Assembly: GCA_030867875.1 (NCBI GenBank)
Contig: JAOWCC010000936.1
Span: forward strand, 10,176,095-10,240,094
Direction of reading: 5' to 3'
Source of the DNA: Actinernus sp. WN-2022
Taxonomy: Eukaryota > Cnidaria > Anthozoa > Actiniaria > Actinernidae
Length of the DNA: 64,000 bases
Shown here: piece after piece, positions 1-9,880 of the stretch
How the letters are laid out: each line of letters begins with the position of its first letter
Numbering within the stretch: position 1 is the stretch's first letter
The notes under the pieces: model-generated
Databases searched by the model: none
What the model was told of the DNA's origin: nothing
The model's input: only the letters and a program-made list of their open reading frames with translations
Program-made: the position numbers and the translations under genes

Positions 1-275
1 CGTGAACTAATACAAACCCTACCCCTACATTTAAAAATACCCTAACCGTCAACAACGGATGCTCACTAATTTGGGTGTTTAGAGCTATAGTCACTACACT
101 TAGAACCAGATCACTGAACAACTAAGAATAATAATGCTTCTTCGATGGTCCTGTGAACTAATACAAACCCTACCCCTACATTTAAAAATACCCTAACCGT
201 CAACAACGGATGCTCACTAATTTAGGGTGTTTAGAGCTATAGTCACTACACTTAGAACTAGATCACTGAACAACT

Positions 276-524
276 TTTTTTTTTTTAAACTTTATTTAAA
301 CACGGAGATTTCAACAATTTTACACTGATTTCCATGAAAGCCGTGTATAATACACTAAGTAAAAATACAAATAATTCTCATAACAAGTAATTAAAGATAT
401 TAAACTGTACTATATTAAGCATCTAACTAATATATCTATATCTATATATCTACTGGGGTCATATATTAACAATCAATATACATTTATGTACTAATGTATA
501 GTAATATTAATAATCTAAGAATAA

Positions 525-555
<31 letters not shown>

Positions 556-679
556 ATAATAATCTAAAAAAATACTTTAAGGCATCATTAGTGACTCTAG
601 TCAGTTGAGGAGAGTAATACCTTTCAATTTATTTTTAAAACTCGCTAAGGAAGAACTTTGTTGAATTTCATTTGAATTT
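276..679 (-). mobile_element. 5'-truncated LINE 3' end (LINE-C), copy 1
   Basis: On the minus strand this insert ends in an AATAAA signal followed within a few bases by a run of A (plus-strand T run at 275-286). Its 5' end is coding-like: from about 672 downward it reads EIQQSSSLASFKNKLKGYYS, the kind of C-terminal tail found after the RT domain of CR1/L2/jockey-type ORF2 proteins. The satellite unit at 1-151 is the uninterrupted version of the same site; comparison gives a target duplication CAACT at 271-275 and 680-684. Insertion is seen directly; family assignment is by resemblance. Confidence 0.8.
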
Positions 680-987
680 CAACTCAGAATAATAATGCTT
701 CTTCGATGGTCCCGTGAACTAATACAAACCCTACCCCTACATTTAAAAATACCCTAACCGTCAACAACGGATGCTCACTAATTTGGGTGTTTAGAGCTAT
801 AGTCACTACACTTAGAACCAGATCACTGAACAACTAAGAATAATAATGCTTCTTCGATGGTCCTGTAAACTAATACAAACCCTACCCCTACATTTAAAAA
901 TACCCTAACCGTCAACAACGGATGCTCACTAATTTAGGGTGTTTAGAGCTATAGTCACTACACTTAGAACTAGATCACTGAACAACT

Positions 988-1236
988 TTTTTTTTTTTAA
1001 ACTTTATTTAAACACGGAGATTTCAACAATTTTACACTGATTTCCATGAAAGCCGTGTATAATACACTAAGTAAAAATACAAATAATTCTCATAACAAGT
1101 AATTAAAGATATTAAACTGTACTATATTAAGCATCTAACTAATATATCTATATCTATATATCTACTGGGGTCATATATTAACAATCAATATACATTTATG
1201 TACTAATGTATAGTAATATTAATAATCTAAGAATAA

Positions 1237-1267
<31 letters not shown>

Positions 1268-1391
1268 ATAATAATCTAAAAAAATACTTTAAGGCATCAT
1301 TAGTGACTCTAGTCAGTTGAGGAGAGTAATACCTTTCAATTTATTTTTAGAACTCGCTAAGGAAGAACTTTGTTGAATTTCATTTGAATTT
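988..1391 (-). mobile_element. 5'-truncated LINE 3' end (LINE-C), copy 2
   Basis: The second copy arose by the 712-bp tandem duplication and not by a new transposition: it sits at the identical position in the unit with the same CAACT flanks, the same poly-A end, and the same (TA)n tract. One difference in the coding tail changes Phe to Ser in the SLASFKNK stretch. Confidence 0.8.
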
Positions 1392-1519
1392 CAACTCAGA
1401 ATAATAATGCTTCTTCGATGGTCCTGTGAACTAATACAAACCCTACCCCTACATTTAAAAATACCCTAACCGTCAACAACGGATGCTCACTAATTTAGGG
1501 TGTTTAGAGCTAGTCACTA

Positions 1520-2225
1520 ATAATTTTGGGTGCCTCGCAGCGCCCGTAAGATTTGCTCCAATTTGCTACTACCTTCACCGACAAACAATAGAACAAACAT
1601 TAATAGAACGAAGCAAACAATAACATCTAGTAGTCACTAATTTAGGATCCGAAATCCAGCATTTAAAATAACCCTAACATCAGTTAACATAACTTCCCTT
1701 TTAGAATGTTAAAAAATAAACTGGTTTTAAAATTTTGAACTGGTGTAAAAATGTTGAACTAGTGTAAAAAATTTGAACCGGTTAAAAAAAATTGAACTGG
1801 TTTAAAAAAAGATTTGAACCAAAAATGTTTTGAACCACATCATATATATCAACCCTCGACAGTTTAACGATTTTAACAACTCTGATCATGAGGCTGTTAA
1901 AGTAACATTGCAAAAATAATTATGATTATTATAAAATGCAGAATAAAAATAATAATTAACAGTTTAAACGAAATTGTAACAATAAACTTATGACTATAAC
2001 AAGAGTAATCATTTTGATAAATAGCAGGGTGCTGATGCAATAATTAAATGGTGGTATTCAAGATGAGGTAATTAGATTAAAATATATCATAATTATCTGC
2101 ATTAATAGCTATACTAGGTATACCTTTCGGTAAAGTGCCAATGACCATTGTTTGATAGTCACAAAATGAGGTAAACCAGTATCTATTAATTAATTGAAAC
2201 ACATTAATTTAATCTACTTCTTAGG
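1520..2225. other. Gene-free AT-rich stretch with a short degenerate tandem repeat
   Basis: No coding signal was seen. Between about 1716 and 1835 a degenerate ~20-bp unit around TTGAACTGGTGTAAAAA recurs five to six times. The rest is AT-rich without clear structure. A last piece of the satellite motif GTCACTAATTTAGG is at 1631-1645. Confidence 0.6.
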
Positions 2226-3093
2226 AGAGGCAGGGGTGTGAGCAATCAACATACATATGAAGCTGTAAGTGTTTAATATTACTGACTGCATAAGAGCCTA
2301 TAGAGCGAACTGCTAATATGATAAAGCTAGTCAGTTTTGCTTTACACACTGCCGTGACAAGCGAAATTTCCTAGTTTCGACATATCTTCGCCAAAATTGT
2401 ACGACATCTCCCAGATTAAATCCCTGATGTCCAATATAACTGGGGGAACTCAAACAGGATAGCTTTGGGACCAATCGACACACATATGAAGCTGTAAAAC
2501 AAATTATTTAGTCCATGACAGCCAATAGTTCGAACTACTTCAAATTCATGACTGCTGAACTTTCTAGCGTACAGTGTGCTACACTATGTCTTAGTTTTCG
2601 AAACGTTTGGACCAAAAATATTGCTTGGAATTCCCTAATATTTTTACAGCAGTAAATAGGGATGCTGGCTATGTGAAAGAAAAGAAATGATAACATTTGG
2701 GTTAATTTTAAGTTCTGTTCTTAGATGTGCAACATTAATTATGTAGTCAATTTTGTCCAAATACTGTACGAAAAATAAGTTTAAAATATGTTCTGATGGC
2801 CAAAAAACCTCGGCATCATAAAGAGCAGACTTCTGACCAATCGACATACGTATGAACCTGTAAAAGTAATTTTTCAGTCCATGACAGGCGATAGTACAAA
2901 CTACTAGAAACCCGCTAGTAATTTTATGAATTTCCGTGACTACTCAATGCTCTCCCTAGTGGCACGCTACATTATGCTGAAATACTGTATGAAAACTTCC
3001 ATTAAAATATTCCTACAGCCCAAAGGACCACAGCAACTTAAAGAGGATAGCCTTCTGACCAATCGACATACAATCATATAAAGCTGAAAAATA
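2225..3093 (+). repeat. Diverged ~225-bp repeat units, forward orientation
   Basis: The landmark GACCAATCGACATACATATG, followed by AAGCTGTAAA and a block reading AGTCCATGACA, recurs with changes at about 2241, 2470, 2836 and 3058. Spacings are about 229, 366 and 222 bp, so one unit carries extra sequence or is skipped. Similarity is moderate, so the array is old. The same landmark appears in reverse at 4397, 4621 and 4847. Confidence 0.7.
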
Positions 3094-3235
3094 AATTGAA
3101 GGGATGTGTGCAAAAAGGGTGTAAGTGACTCTTGATCACATTCTAAATTCTCCTTCAATTTCTTTGTTTTCTAAAGGAGAATTTAGAACGTGAACAAGAA
3201 TCACTTAAGCCCTTTTTGCACATAGCCCTTCAATT
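3094..3235. mobile_element. Palindromic foldback MITE, 142 bp
   Basis: Arms 3094-3155 and 3174-3235 are reverse complements of each other with about 7 mismatches in 62, around an 18-bp loop. The element interrupts a unit of the ~225-bp repeat: unbroken units read straight from AAGCTGTAAAA into ATTATTCAGTCCATGAC, while here the palindrome lies between these parts. AATT at both ends is the likely target or terminal sequence, but being self-complementary it cannot be assigned to one or the other. Confidence 0.82.
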
Positions 3236-3497
3236 ATTCAGTCCACGAAGGCCCATCACATGTATCGAATCCTTGGCCTACAGCCTCAATGCATGCGCAA
3301 ATGCAATTGTAGAATTACACAATAAATCTCAAATTTGCCTGCATACAAGACTATGCTCTGTTGCCTCGCCAACCTCACCTTTGGACTCGTTTGGCTCTTG
3401 GCAATTATCATAATTTTACAATACATGTATATTTACAATGCTATTTAATTTATAATCATTAGACACCTTGGACACACATGTAGATACATTATTCATT

Positions 3498-3768
3498 CAA
3501 GATGCTGCAATATGACTTGTATTATTGCAGAAAGGTAACCATGCCAACCACGTTGTAGTCCAATGACGCAGAAAGGTAACCATGCCAACCATAATTATTG
3601 TAGTCCAACCACGAAATCGTATTCTGTGACATTGAGAATGCAATGATGGAAAAGAAAATCAAGGGAGAGCACTGATTTGTAATGGCCAAAAGTGAGTACT
3701 CTTAAAGTTAACAGTTATTATTTGCAATTACCTGCAAGAAGCTATACACCACATGCATAAGGATGTGT
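3498..3768. repeat. Module X, copy 1
   Basis: This block starts near AAGATGCTGCAATATGAC and runs through AATCAAGGGAGAGCACTGA and GTGAGTACTC to CATGCATAAGGATG. It recurs at 7025-7213 and 7567-7832. Inside it, AAAGGTAACCATGCCAACCA occurs twice in tandem. No protein-coding capacity was recognised. Confidence 0.8.
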
Positions 3769-3816
3769 GTCGACTGAACACAGGACAACATACATTAACG
3801 CTTTTCCGTTTGAAGG

Positions 3817-5436
3817 GGCAGTGCCACGGTACTGCGCATGTCACAGTCTCCAGACATTGAATTGACAGCTGTATTGTGTAACATCCAATGAGAATCAATC
3901 AAAATAATGTGCAGGAAACGCCACACTGTTCGGGTGTTAGCCGTATTCACAGATTGTAATTATGCACAGTATATGGCGAGATTTACAAGGATTTTATTCT
4001 TCCTACATCCAAGGTAAACAGCATTGAGTAAAGAATGGTATCTATATTCATTACTTGCTTGTATTTTTTGCTGTTTCCAGTCGTAAACAGTCAGAATTTG
4101 ACCAAAGTGAAACAAGCTGCTCGCGTCCGTAGATATATATTTCTTCGTTGTGCACTTTTGACATGAAATAATTCTCCAAATGGCGCTATTGTTTTATTTC
4201 TACGTGACTAATAACACAGTTCTCTGCTGTAAAAAATATAGAACATTCTATGGACGATTTCTTGTCTTAAAGTTTGGAAACGTAACACATACATTTGCGC
4301 TAAAAAGTTCAGTACTTTCGGAAGTACGAGTGGCTGTTTTCTAGTTTGCACTATCGGCTGTTATGGACTGGAAGCTTACTTTCACAGCTTAATAGTTATG
4401 TCGATTGGTCAGAAGGATATCTTGTTTAAGATTCTATGGTTCTTTCAATTCGGCATCAGGAAATTTTTAAACGGGAGTTTTCGTACAGTATTTCAAGCTA
4501 TGCTGTAGCGCGAGTTTAGTACGTATAATAGTCACAAATGTCCGTGAAACTAATAGCACGTTCGATCATTGTTATCAGTTTGCTCTATGGGTTCTCATGT
4601 ATTCAATAATCACTTCTGGAGCTTCATATGTATGTTGATTGGTCACGAGGATTTCCTCTTTCAGTTTTTCCCGTTAGTTTGGACGTTAGGGATTTATTCT
4701 TGGAGATTTCGTACAGTTTAGCGACCGTGTGTCGAAAGTAGAAACGTTCGCTTGTCACGAAAGTGCGTAAACAAACTATCACAAGCGGTTTCATAGCAGC
4801 TCGATGTTTGACTCTCATATAGTCGATGATAACTTATATAGCTTCATATGTATGTCGATTGCTCACAAGGCTATCGTGTTTGAGTTCATGAGGTTTGTTG
4901 CCAACAAATAAAGGTTTTATCTAACTTTTTGTACAGTCTGCACTCCGGTCGGTTCAAATAATTTCAGCCTCGTATCTAAGCTGTAGATATATATTTCTTC
5001 GTATCGCTGTTGAAAACTGCCATATCATTTATAATACGGCTTGAAAAGTTGCCATGTGTTTCGTGAACTCTACTAGACATCCAAACCCTCTTCGCTTCTG
5101 GTTGGAATGCCAAAAAGTTTCCAATTTCTTGCGTTTTTCGGCTGCATATTCAGAGTACTCAGTGGCCGTTTTCCCCGCCGGTAAGCATCAGTTATGCTTT
5201 TTTGTTTTAGTTGTGTTGCAGTCTGCAACGACTAATTTTGAATAAACAAATAACTAAAACTTATTTAAGCACATCTTACTTTCCATAAATGACCAAAGGA
5301 CGAGGATAAGTTCAAAAAGAACACTGATGGAAGTCTATTTAAAAATCGATATTTCACCCCTCTGAGAACTTCGTTCCGGGCCGGAACGTAATTCAAAAAT
5401 CATCAGATTTTCACACATGCGCAGTACCGTGACACC
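3817..5436. other. Possible inverted pair of short termini
   Basis: GGTACTGCGCATGTCACAG near 3830 and its approximate reverse complement CACATGCGCAGTACCGTGAC near 5414 face each other 1.6 kb apart and enclose the reverse-oriented repeat units. They could be ends of one element. Target duplications were not found, so this is tentative. No gene was seen between them. Confidence 0.3.
4385..4935 (-). repeat. Diverged ~225-bp repeat units, reverse orientation
   Basis: The reverse complement of the landmark in 2225-3093 (CTTCATATGTATGTTGATTG and variants) occurs at about 4397, 4621 and 4847, with spacings near 225 bp. Each is followed after some 100 bp by a TTCGTACAGT or TTTGTACAGT box. Together with 2225-3093 this makes an old head-to-head arrangement around a ~1.3 kb centre. 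Confidence 0.62.
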
Positions 5437-5588
5437 GCGACTTTAACGCTCCACGTCGTTAGCTACCCATTTAAACAGATTTTAAAGTCATTTACATGTA
5501 GCTCATCTAAAGCGTTAGAAAATTCTCCTTGCCCGTTTAAACGAGTTGAGAAGTCATTAGCTCGGTAAGAGAACACATGACTTGTATT

Positions 5589-6593
5589 CTCTGTAGTTTA
5601 ACAATTTAGCCACATGTACAATGTATGGAAAACAATATCCTTACCATGCAAAAGAGCATACCAACAATGGCAATTCTGTAGAATTTGAATGCTGTAGCAT
5701 GAACGGCTGTAAATTAAAGTTTCAGCGATTTTAAAGTAAAGCAATTTGTATGAGAAAAACCATGTTGGCCTTTACAGTCTCGCTTTCGTGTCATTTCTAC
5801 ATTTAAAATACCAAGAACTTGACAGCAATTTGAAACATTGCTTGCAAACTGTGGTTAATTACTAATTTAGGTATGATCTTGTATGTTCTAGTAATAGTTT
5901 GTCTGTACAAAATATAACAAAGTATTTTACATGAGATTTAATAATCGATAGTTAACTGGGAGATTGACCAACATATTGTGCTCATAATTGCTTGCGTAAT
6001 TGGGTTGTCTTGTGTGATGAATTTGCCCCCATGGTGAGTTATTTTGGGAGTGCTTTGCAAATACATGTATCTATTGACCAGCAGTCAGTAGTCATTTGGT
6101 GGACATGTATGTGCAATGGAGTATTCAAATGTGATGAGTTTGTCCTCATGCTCAGTTCTAGCTTGGTTGCTTTGCATTTGCTTGCCAGATTGATCCACCC
6201 ACCCGTCCCTACTATGGAAGGTTTAAGACCTAGGTAAGTATCTTTTTTCCACTGTGAAACCAGTGTGACAGGTGCCGGGGATTGACCCGTGGCTTGATTC
6301 ATAATTTAGGTGCCATGGTTTCCTCCTTAGTTGTACATTGTTTTCCTGTTGCTAGTACTTGCATTGCAAATAGCACCTATCCTCCTCTATATTGACAAGT
6401 TCAAAGATGTTTATAATTTGTGAATATTTTATCATTGCCATACATACTGTAATTTAAATACCTCTTTATTTCTCTTTTAACAACAGCAAACAAATAGATC
6501 AACTTCACAATCACAATATTGATGATGACAACAATACTAATGATGATGCTGATCATAAGGTTTGTCTTAAATCATTCTTGATAAAATACAGTA
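5589..6593. repeat. Module Y, copy 1 (segmental duplication)
   Basis: About 1 kb here is repeated at 7834-9013. Shared landmarks in order are TCTGTAGTTTAACAATTTA, the run CATGTACAATGTATGGAAAA, GGGAGATTGACCA, CCACCCACCCGTCCC, ATTGACCCGTGGCTTGATT and the exon-like segment at 6487. The two copies differ by many point changes and by one clean 170-bp insertion in copy 2. Confidence 0.88.
6487..6559 (+). other. Exon-like segment with splice signals (copy 1)
   Basis: A pyrimidine-rich tract ending ...CTTTTAACAACAG precedes 6487, and AAG|GTTTGT follows 6559. One frame is open throughout and encodes an acidic, Asn/Asp-rich peptide (QLHNHNIDDDNNTNDD). The duplicate at 8912-8980 keeps both splice sites and an open frame despite a 4-bp length change, and keeps the same QLHNHN...DDDNN core. 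This could be a small coding exon, but no neighbouring exon was identified. Confidence 0.35.
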
Positions 6594-6597
6594 CCAA

Positions 6598-6965
6598 CCA
6601 GACCTTACCTCAGATTCGCTTTAATGAACACAAAGTTAACGCAGGGTTCGCTTGAAGTAAATCCTAACAGGGTTCACTCAGGTTCGCTTACATTTGCTCA
6701 AGCGAACCCTGCAAACTCTGAACGAACCCTGCAAACTCTGAGCAAACCCTGATATCTCTGAGTGAATCCTGCAAGCGAACCCTGCAAACTCTGTCAACTC
6801 GAGGGTTTGGTCAAAGTTTGTTTGAGGGTTCACTTGGGGTTTGCTTTAATTTCGGAGTTCACTGGAGTTCACTTAGATCAAACTTAAGCAAACATTGAGC
6901 AAACCCTTGCACACACCCTTGGTTTGCTCAAAAGCAAACCTGAACCCAAATGCACTGGAGGTTAG
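6598..6965. repeat. Module Z, copy 1: GCGAACCCTG-type minisatellite
   Basis: Degenerate ~18-20-bp repeats around GCGAACCCTGCAAACTCTGA and the reverse forms CAGGGTTCGCTT make up this block. It recurs at 7220-7505 and 9018-9290. The mixture of both orientations gives it weak self-complementarity. Confidence 0.8.
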
Positions 6966-7024
6966 TTCTGATCAGTAATGTACATCTTATAAGGTTGCTC
7001 ATGAAAGTGGTCGAACTTAATTCA

Positions 7025-7213
7025 AGATGCTGTAATATGACCTGTATCATTGCAGAAAGTAACCATGTTGTAGTCCAACCGCGAAATCGTATTCTGTGAC
7101 ATTGAGAATGCAGTGGTGGAAAAGGAAATCAAGGGAGAGCACTGATTTGTAATGACCAAAACTGAGTACTCTCAAAGTTAACATAGTCAACTGCAAGAGG
7201 CTATATATACACT
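7025..7213. repeat. Module X, copy 2 (shortened)
   Basis: It matches 3498-3768 but lacks the duplicated AAAGGTAACCATGCC part and some of the tail. It is flanked directly by module Z copies on both sides. Confidence 0.8.
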
Positions 7214-7219
7214 AATAAT

Positions 7220-7505
7220 AGGGTTCACTCAGGTTTGCTTACATTCGCTCAATCGAACCCTGCAAACTCTGAGCAAACTCTGGTATCTCTGAGTGAATCT
7301 TGCAAGCGAATCTTGCAAGCGAATCCTGCAAACTCTGTCAACTCGAGGGTTTGGTCAAAGTTCGTGTGAGGGTTCACTCGGGGTTTGCTATAATCACGAG
7401 GTTCACTGGAGTTCACTTAGATCAAACACAAGCAAACATTGAGCAAACCCTTGCGCACACCCTGGGTTTGCTCAAAAGCAAACCTGAATCCAAATGCACT
7501 GGAGA
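7220..7505. repeat. Module Z, copy 2
   Basis: The block is close to 6660-6965, with the same order of TCAACTCGAGGGTTTGG and AGCAAACCTGAA-type landmarks, followed after about 60 bp by module X copy 3. Z1+X2 and Z2+X3 therefore look like a tandem duplication. Confidence 0.8.
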
Positions 7506-7566
7506 TTTAGTTCTGATCAGTAAAGTACATCTTATAAGGTTGCTAATGAAAGTGGTCAAACTTCAT

Positions 7567-7832
7567 TCAAGATGCTGTAATATGACTTGTATCATTGCAG
7601 AAAAGTAACCATGACAACCACGTAGTTCAACGACATAGAAAGGTAACCATGCCAACCATGTTGTAGTCCAACCGTGAAATCGTATTCTGTGACATTGAGA
7701 ATGCAGTGGTGGAAAAGGAAATCAAGGGAGAGCACTGATTTGTAATGACCAAAAGTGAGTACTCTCAAAGTTAACATAGTCATTATTTGCAATTAACTAC
7801 AAGAGGGCTATACATGACATGCATAAGGATGT
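7567..7832. repeat. Module X, copy 3
   Basis: This is the full-length version of the module. It retains the duplicated AAAGGTAACCATG block, unlike copy 2, and runs into module Y copy 2 at CATAAGGATGTATTCTCTG. Confidence 0.82.
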
Positions 7833-8164
7833 ATTCTCTGTAGTTTAACAATTTATCCACATGTACAATGTATGGAAAACAACATCGTTACCATGCGAAA
7901 GAGCATACCAACAATGCTAATCCTGTAAAATTTGAATGTTGTAGCATGAAAGGCTGTAAATTAAAGTTACAGTGATTTTAAATTAAAGCGATTTGTATGA
8001 AAAAAAACATGTAGGCCTTTACAGTCTCGCTTTCGTGTTATTTCTACATTTAAAATACCAAGAACTTGACAGTAATTTGCAACATTGCTTGCAAACTGTG
8101 GTTAATTACTAATTTAAATATGATCGTGCATGTGCTAGTAATAGTTTGTCTGTACAAAATATAC

Positions 8165-8337
8165 ATTATTACATGTTAAGATCTTGATATCTTTTTATTC
8201 ATGACTTGTATCATATTGCGAACGAGCGAGTCCGCGAGCAATAGTACAATGAAGTGATATCGTATCACTTCACTGATAATTATGGTTTTTATTCGCGGCT
8301 TTAACACACGGATATCAACCCCAAATGTGTAATAAAA
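8165..8337. mobile_element. MITE present in Y copy 2, absent from copy 1
   Basis: The ends are imperfect inverted repeats: TTATTACATG...TTGATATC on the left and GATATCAACCCC...TGTGTAATAA on the right. A further hairpin, GTGATATCGTATCAC, lies inside near 8253-8271. Module Y copy 1 runs from GTCTGTACAAAATATA straight into AAGTATTTTA, showing the empty site. Exact target duplication bases are uncertain. Confidence 0.75.
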
Positions 8338-8911
8338 TGAAGTATTTTAAATGAGATTAATAATCATAGTTAACTGGGAGATTGACCAGCATATTGTATA
8401 TACATGTATCATAATTGCTTGCATAATTGGGTTGTCTTGTGTGACAAATTTGCCCCCATGGTGAGTTATTTTGTGATTGCTTTGCAAATACATGTATCTA
8501 TATTGGCCAGCAGTCAGTATTCATTTTTGGTGTATGTACAACGGAATCTTCAAATGTGACGAGTTTGTCCTCGTGCTCAGTTCTAGCTAGTTGCTTTGCA
8601 TTTGCTTGCCGGATTGATCCACCCACCCGTCCCCACTAGGGAAGGTTTAAGACCTAGATAAGTATCTCTCTTCCACTGTGAAATCAGTGTGACAGATGCT
8701 GGGGATTGACCCGTGGCTTGATTGATGACTTGGGTGCCATGGTTTCCTCCTTAGTTGTACATTGTTTTCCTGTTGCTAGTACTTGCATTACAAATGGCAC
8801 CTATCCTCTCCTACATGTTTATAATTTGTGAATACTAATGAAATATATTAATTTTATCATTCACATACATACTGTAATTTAAATACCTCTTTATTTCTCT
8901 TTTAACAACAG

Positions 8912-8980
8912 CAAATACATCAACTTCACAATCACAATGTTGATGATGACAACAACGCTAACAATGATGCTGATGATAAG
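8912..8980 (+). other. Exon-like segment with splice signals (copy 2)
   Basis: This is the duplicate of 6487-6559. Acceptor ...TTTTAACAACAG and donor AAG|GTTTGT are kept. The 69 bases read open as 23 codons with the core QLHNHNVDDDNNANND. Retention of frame after a 4-bp deletion at its start would need a compensating change in phase, so it may equally be chance. Confidence 0.33.
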
Positions 8981-9017
8981 GTTTGTCTTAAATTATTCTT
9001 GATAAAATACAGTACCA

Positions 9018-9290
9018 ACCAAACCTTAACTCCAATTGAATGTTCGTGCGGGTTCACTTTAATGAACACAAAGTCAACGCAGGGTTCGTTTGAAGTAAAC
9101 CCCAATAGGGTTCACTCAGGTTCGCTTGTTTCGCTAGGTTTACTTGCATTTGTCCAAGCGAACCCTGCAAACTCTAAGCAAACCCTGCAAACTCTGCAAG
9201 TGAACCCTGCAAGTAACCCTGAAAACTCTGTTGACTCGAGGGTTTGCTCAAAGTTCATTTGAGGATTCATTCGGGATTTGCTTTAATCAC
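9018..9290. repeat. Module Z, copy 3
   Basis: This is a diverged copy of the GCGAACCCTG minisatellite block, ending near TTTGCTTTAATCACGA. It follows module Y copy 2 in the same way as copy 1 follows Y copy 1. Confidence 0.78.
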
Positions 9291-9379
9291 GAATTAACAC
9301 TTCTGCTCACCGATGATTAACATGTGTATAATTAGTTCACATGACTATGATTGAAGAAGAATTACAGTCTTTTATAAGT

Positions 9380-9880
9380 GACTTAGCTTTAAAGACCCTA
9401 AATTAGTGACTAGCTCTAAACACCCTAAACTAGTGAGTACCTACAATGTATTGTTGATGCTTAGGCTGTTATTCAATAATCCTATGAACTAATCCAAATC
9501 TTAACCCTAAATTTAAACAGCATTATATTTGTTTATTGTTTAGTGACCAATTCTAAACACCTTAAACTAGTGAGCACCTGTTGTTGACAGTTTGGGTGTT
9601 TTAAAATTTATAGTTAAGATTTGGATTAGCTAGTTCACATGACCATTCAAGAAGCATGATATTTGTTAGCTAGTTATTTAATGACTAACTCTAAACACTT
9701 TAAATTAGTAAGTACATGTATCCATTGTTAACGGTTAAGAGTATTTCTAAATTTGGATTAAATCACAGGGACCTGTCCATTAAAGAAGTATTATATTTGT
9801 CTGTTGTTTAATGACTAGCTTTAAACACTCTAAACTAGTGAGTACCTATTGTTGATGGTTAGGGTGTTTTTAAATTGACT
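9380..9880 (-). repeat. Satellite of the position-1 family, inverted, ~136-bp units
   Basis: CTCTAAACACCCTAAACTAGTGAG and variants start at about 9412, 9552, 9690 and 9820, a period of 130-140 bp. Between them lie TTAACCCTAAATTTAAA and TTTGGATTAGTTCACATGACC blocks, the reverse complement of the blocks in 1-1515. The units are much more diverged from each other than the copies at 1-1515. Confidence 0.8.

Larger units (their letters stand above)
1..1515. repeat. 712-bp tandem repeat, two copies plus a partial third
   Basis: The motif CGTGAACTAATACAAACCC starts at 1, 713 and (as TGTGAAC) 1425, and its second occurrence within each unit is at 152 and 864, so the period is 712 bp. Copies 1 and 2 differ at only a few scattered bases, which points to recent duplication. 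Each unit is composite: a ~151-bp satellite unit, then a second satellite unit broken by a LINE tail. A (TA)n tract sits near 530-556 and 1242-1268. The third copy breaks off near 1515 within GTGTTTAGAGCTAGTCACTA. Period and boundaries are read directly; the satellite belongs to a family also seen at 9380-9880, 57060-57420 and 59680-59775. Confidence 0.93.
7834..9013. repeat. Module Y, copy 2 (segmental duplication)
   Basis: It aligns with 5589-6593 along its length. It differs by a ~170-bp MITE insertion at 8165-8337 and by small indels, and is followed, like copy 1, by ACAGTACCAACCA and module Z. Confidence 0.88.

Noticed and set aside
1..1500. Telomere-like repeats (TTAGGG inside AATTTAGGGTG)
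   Set aside because: TTAGGG occurs once per satellite unit and not in tandem, so this is not a telomere or interstitial telomeric array.
3470..9300. CRISPR-like spaced repeats
   Set aside because: Unit lengths and spacings are irregular, repeats are diverged, and the DNA is eukaryotic.
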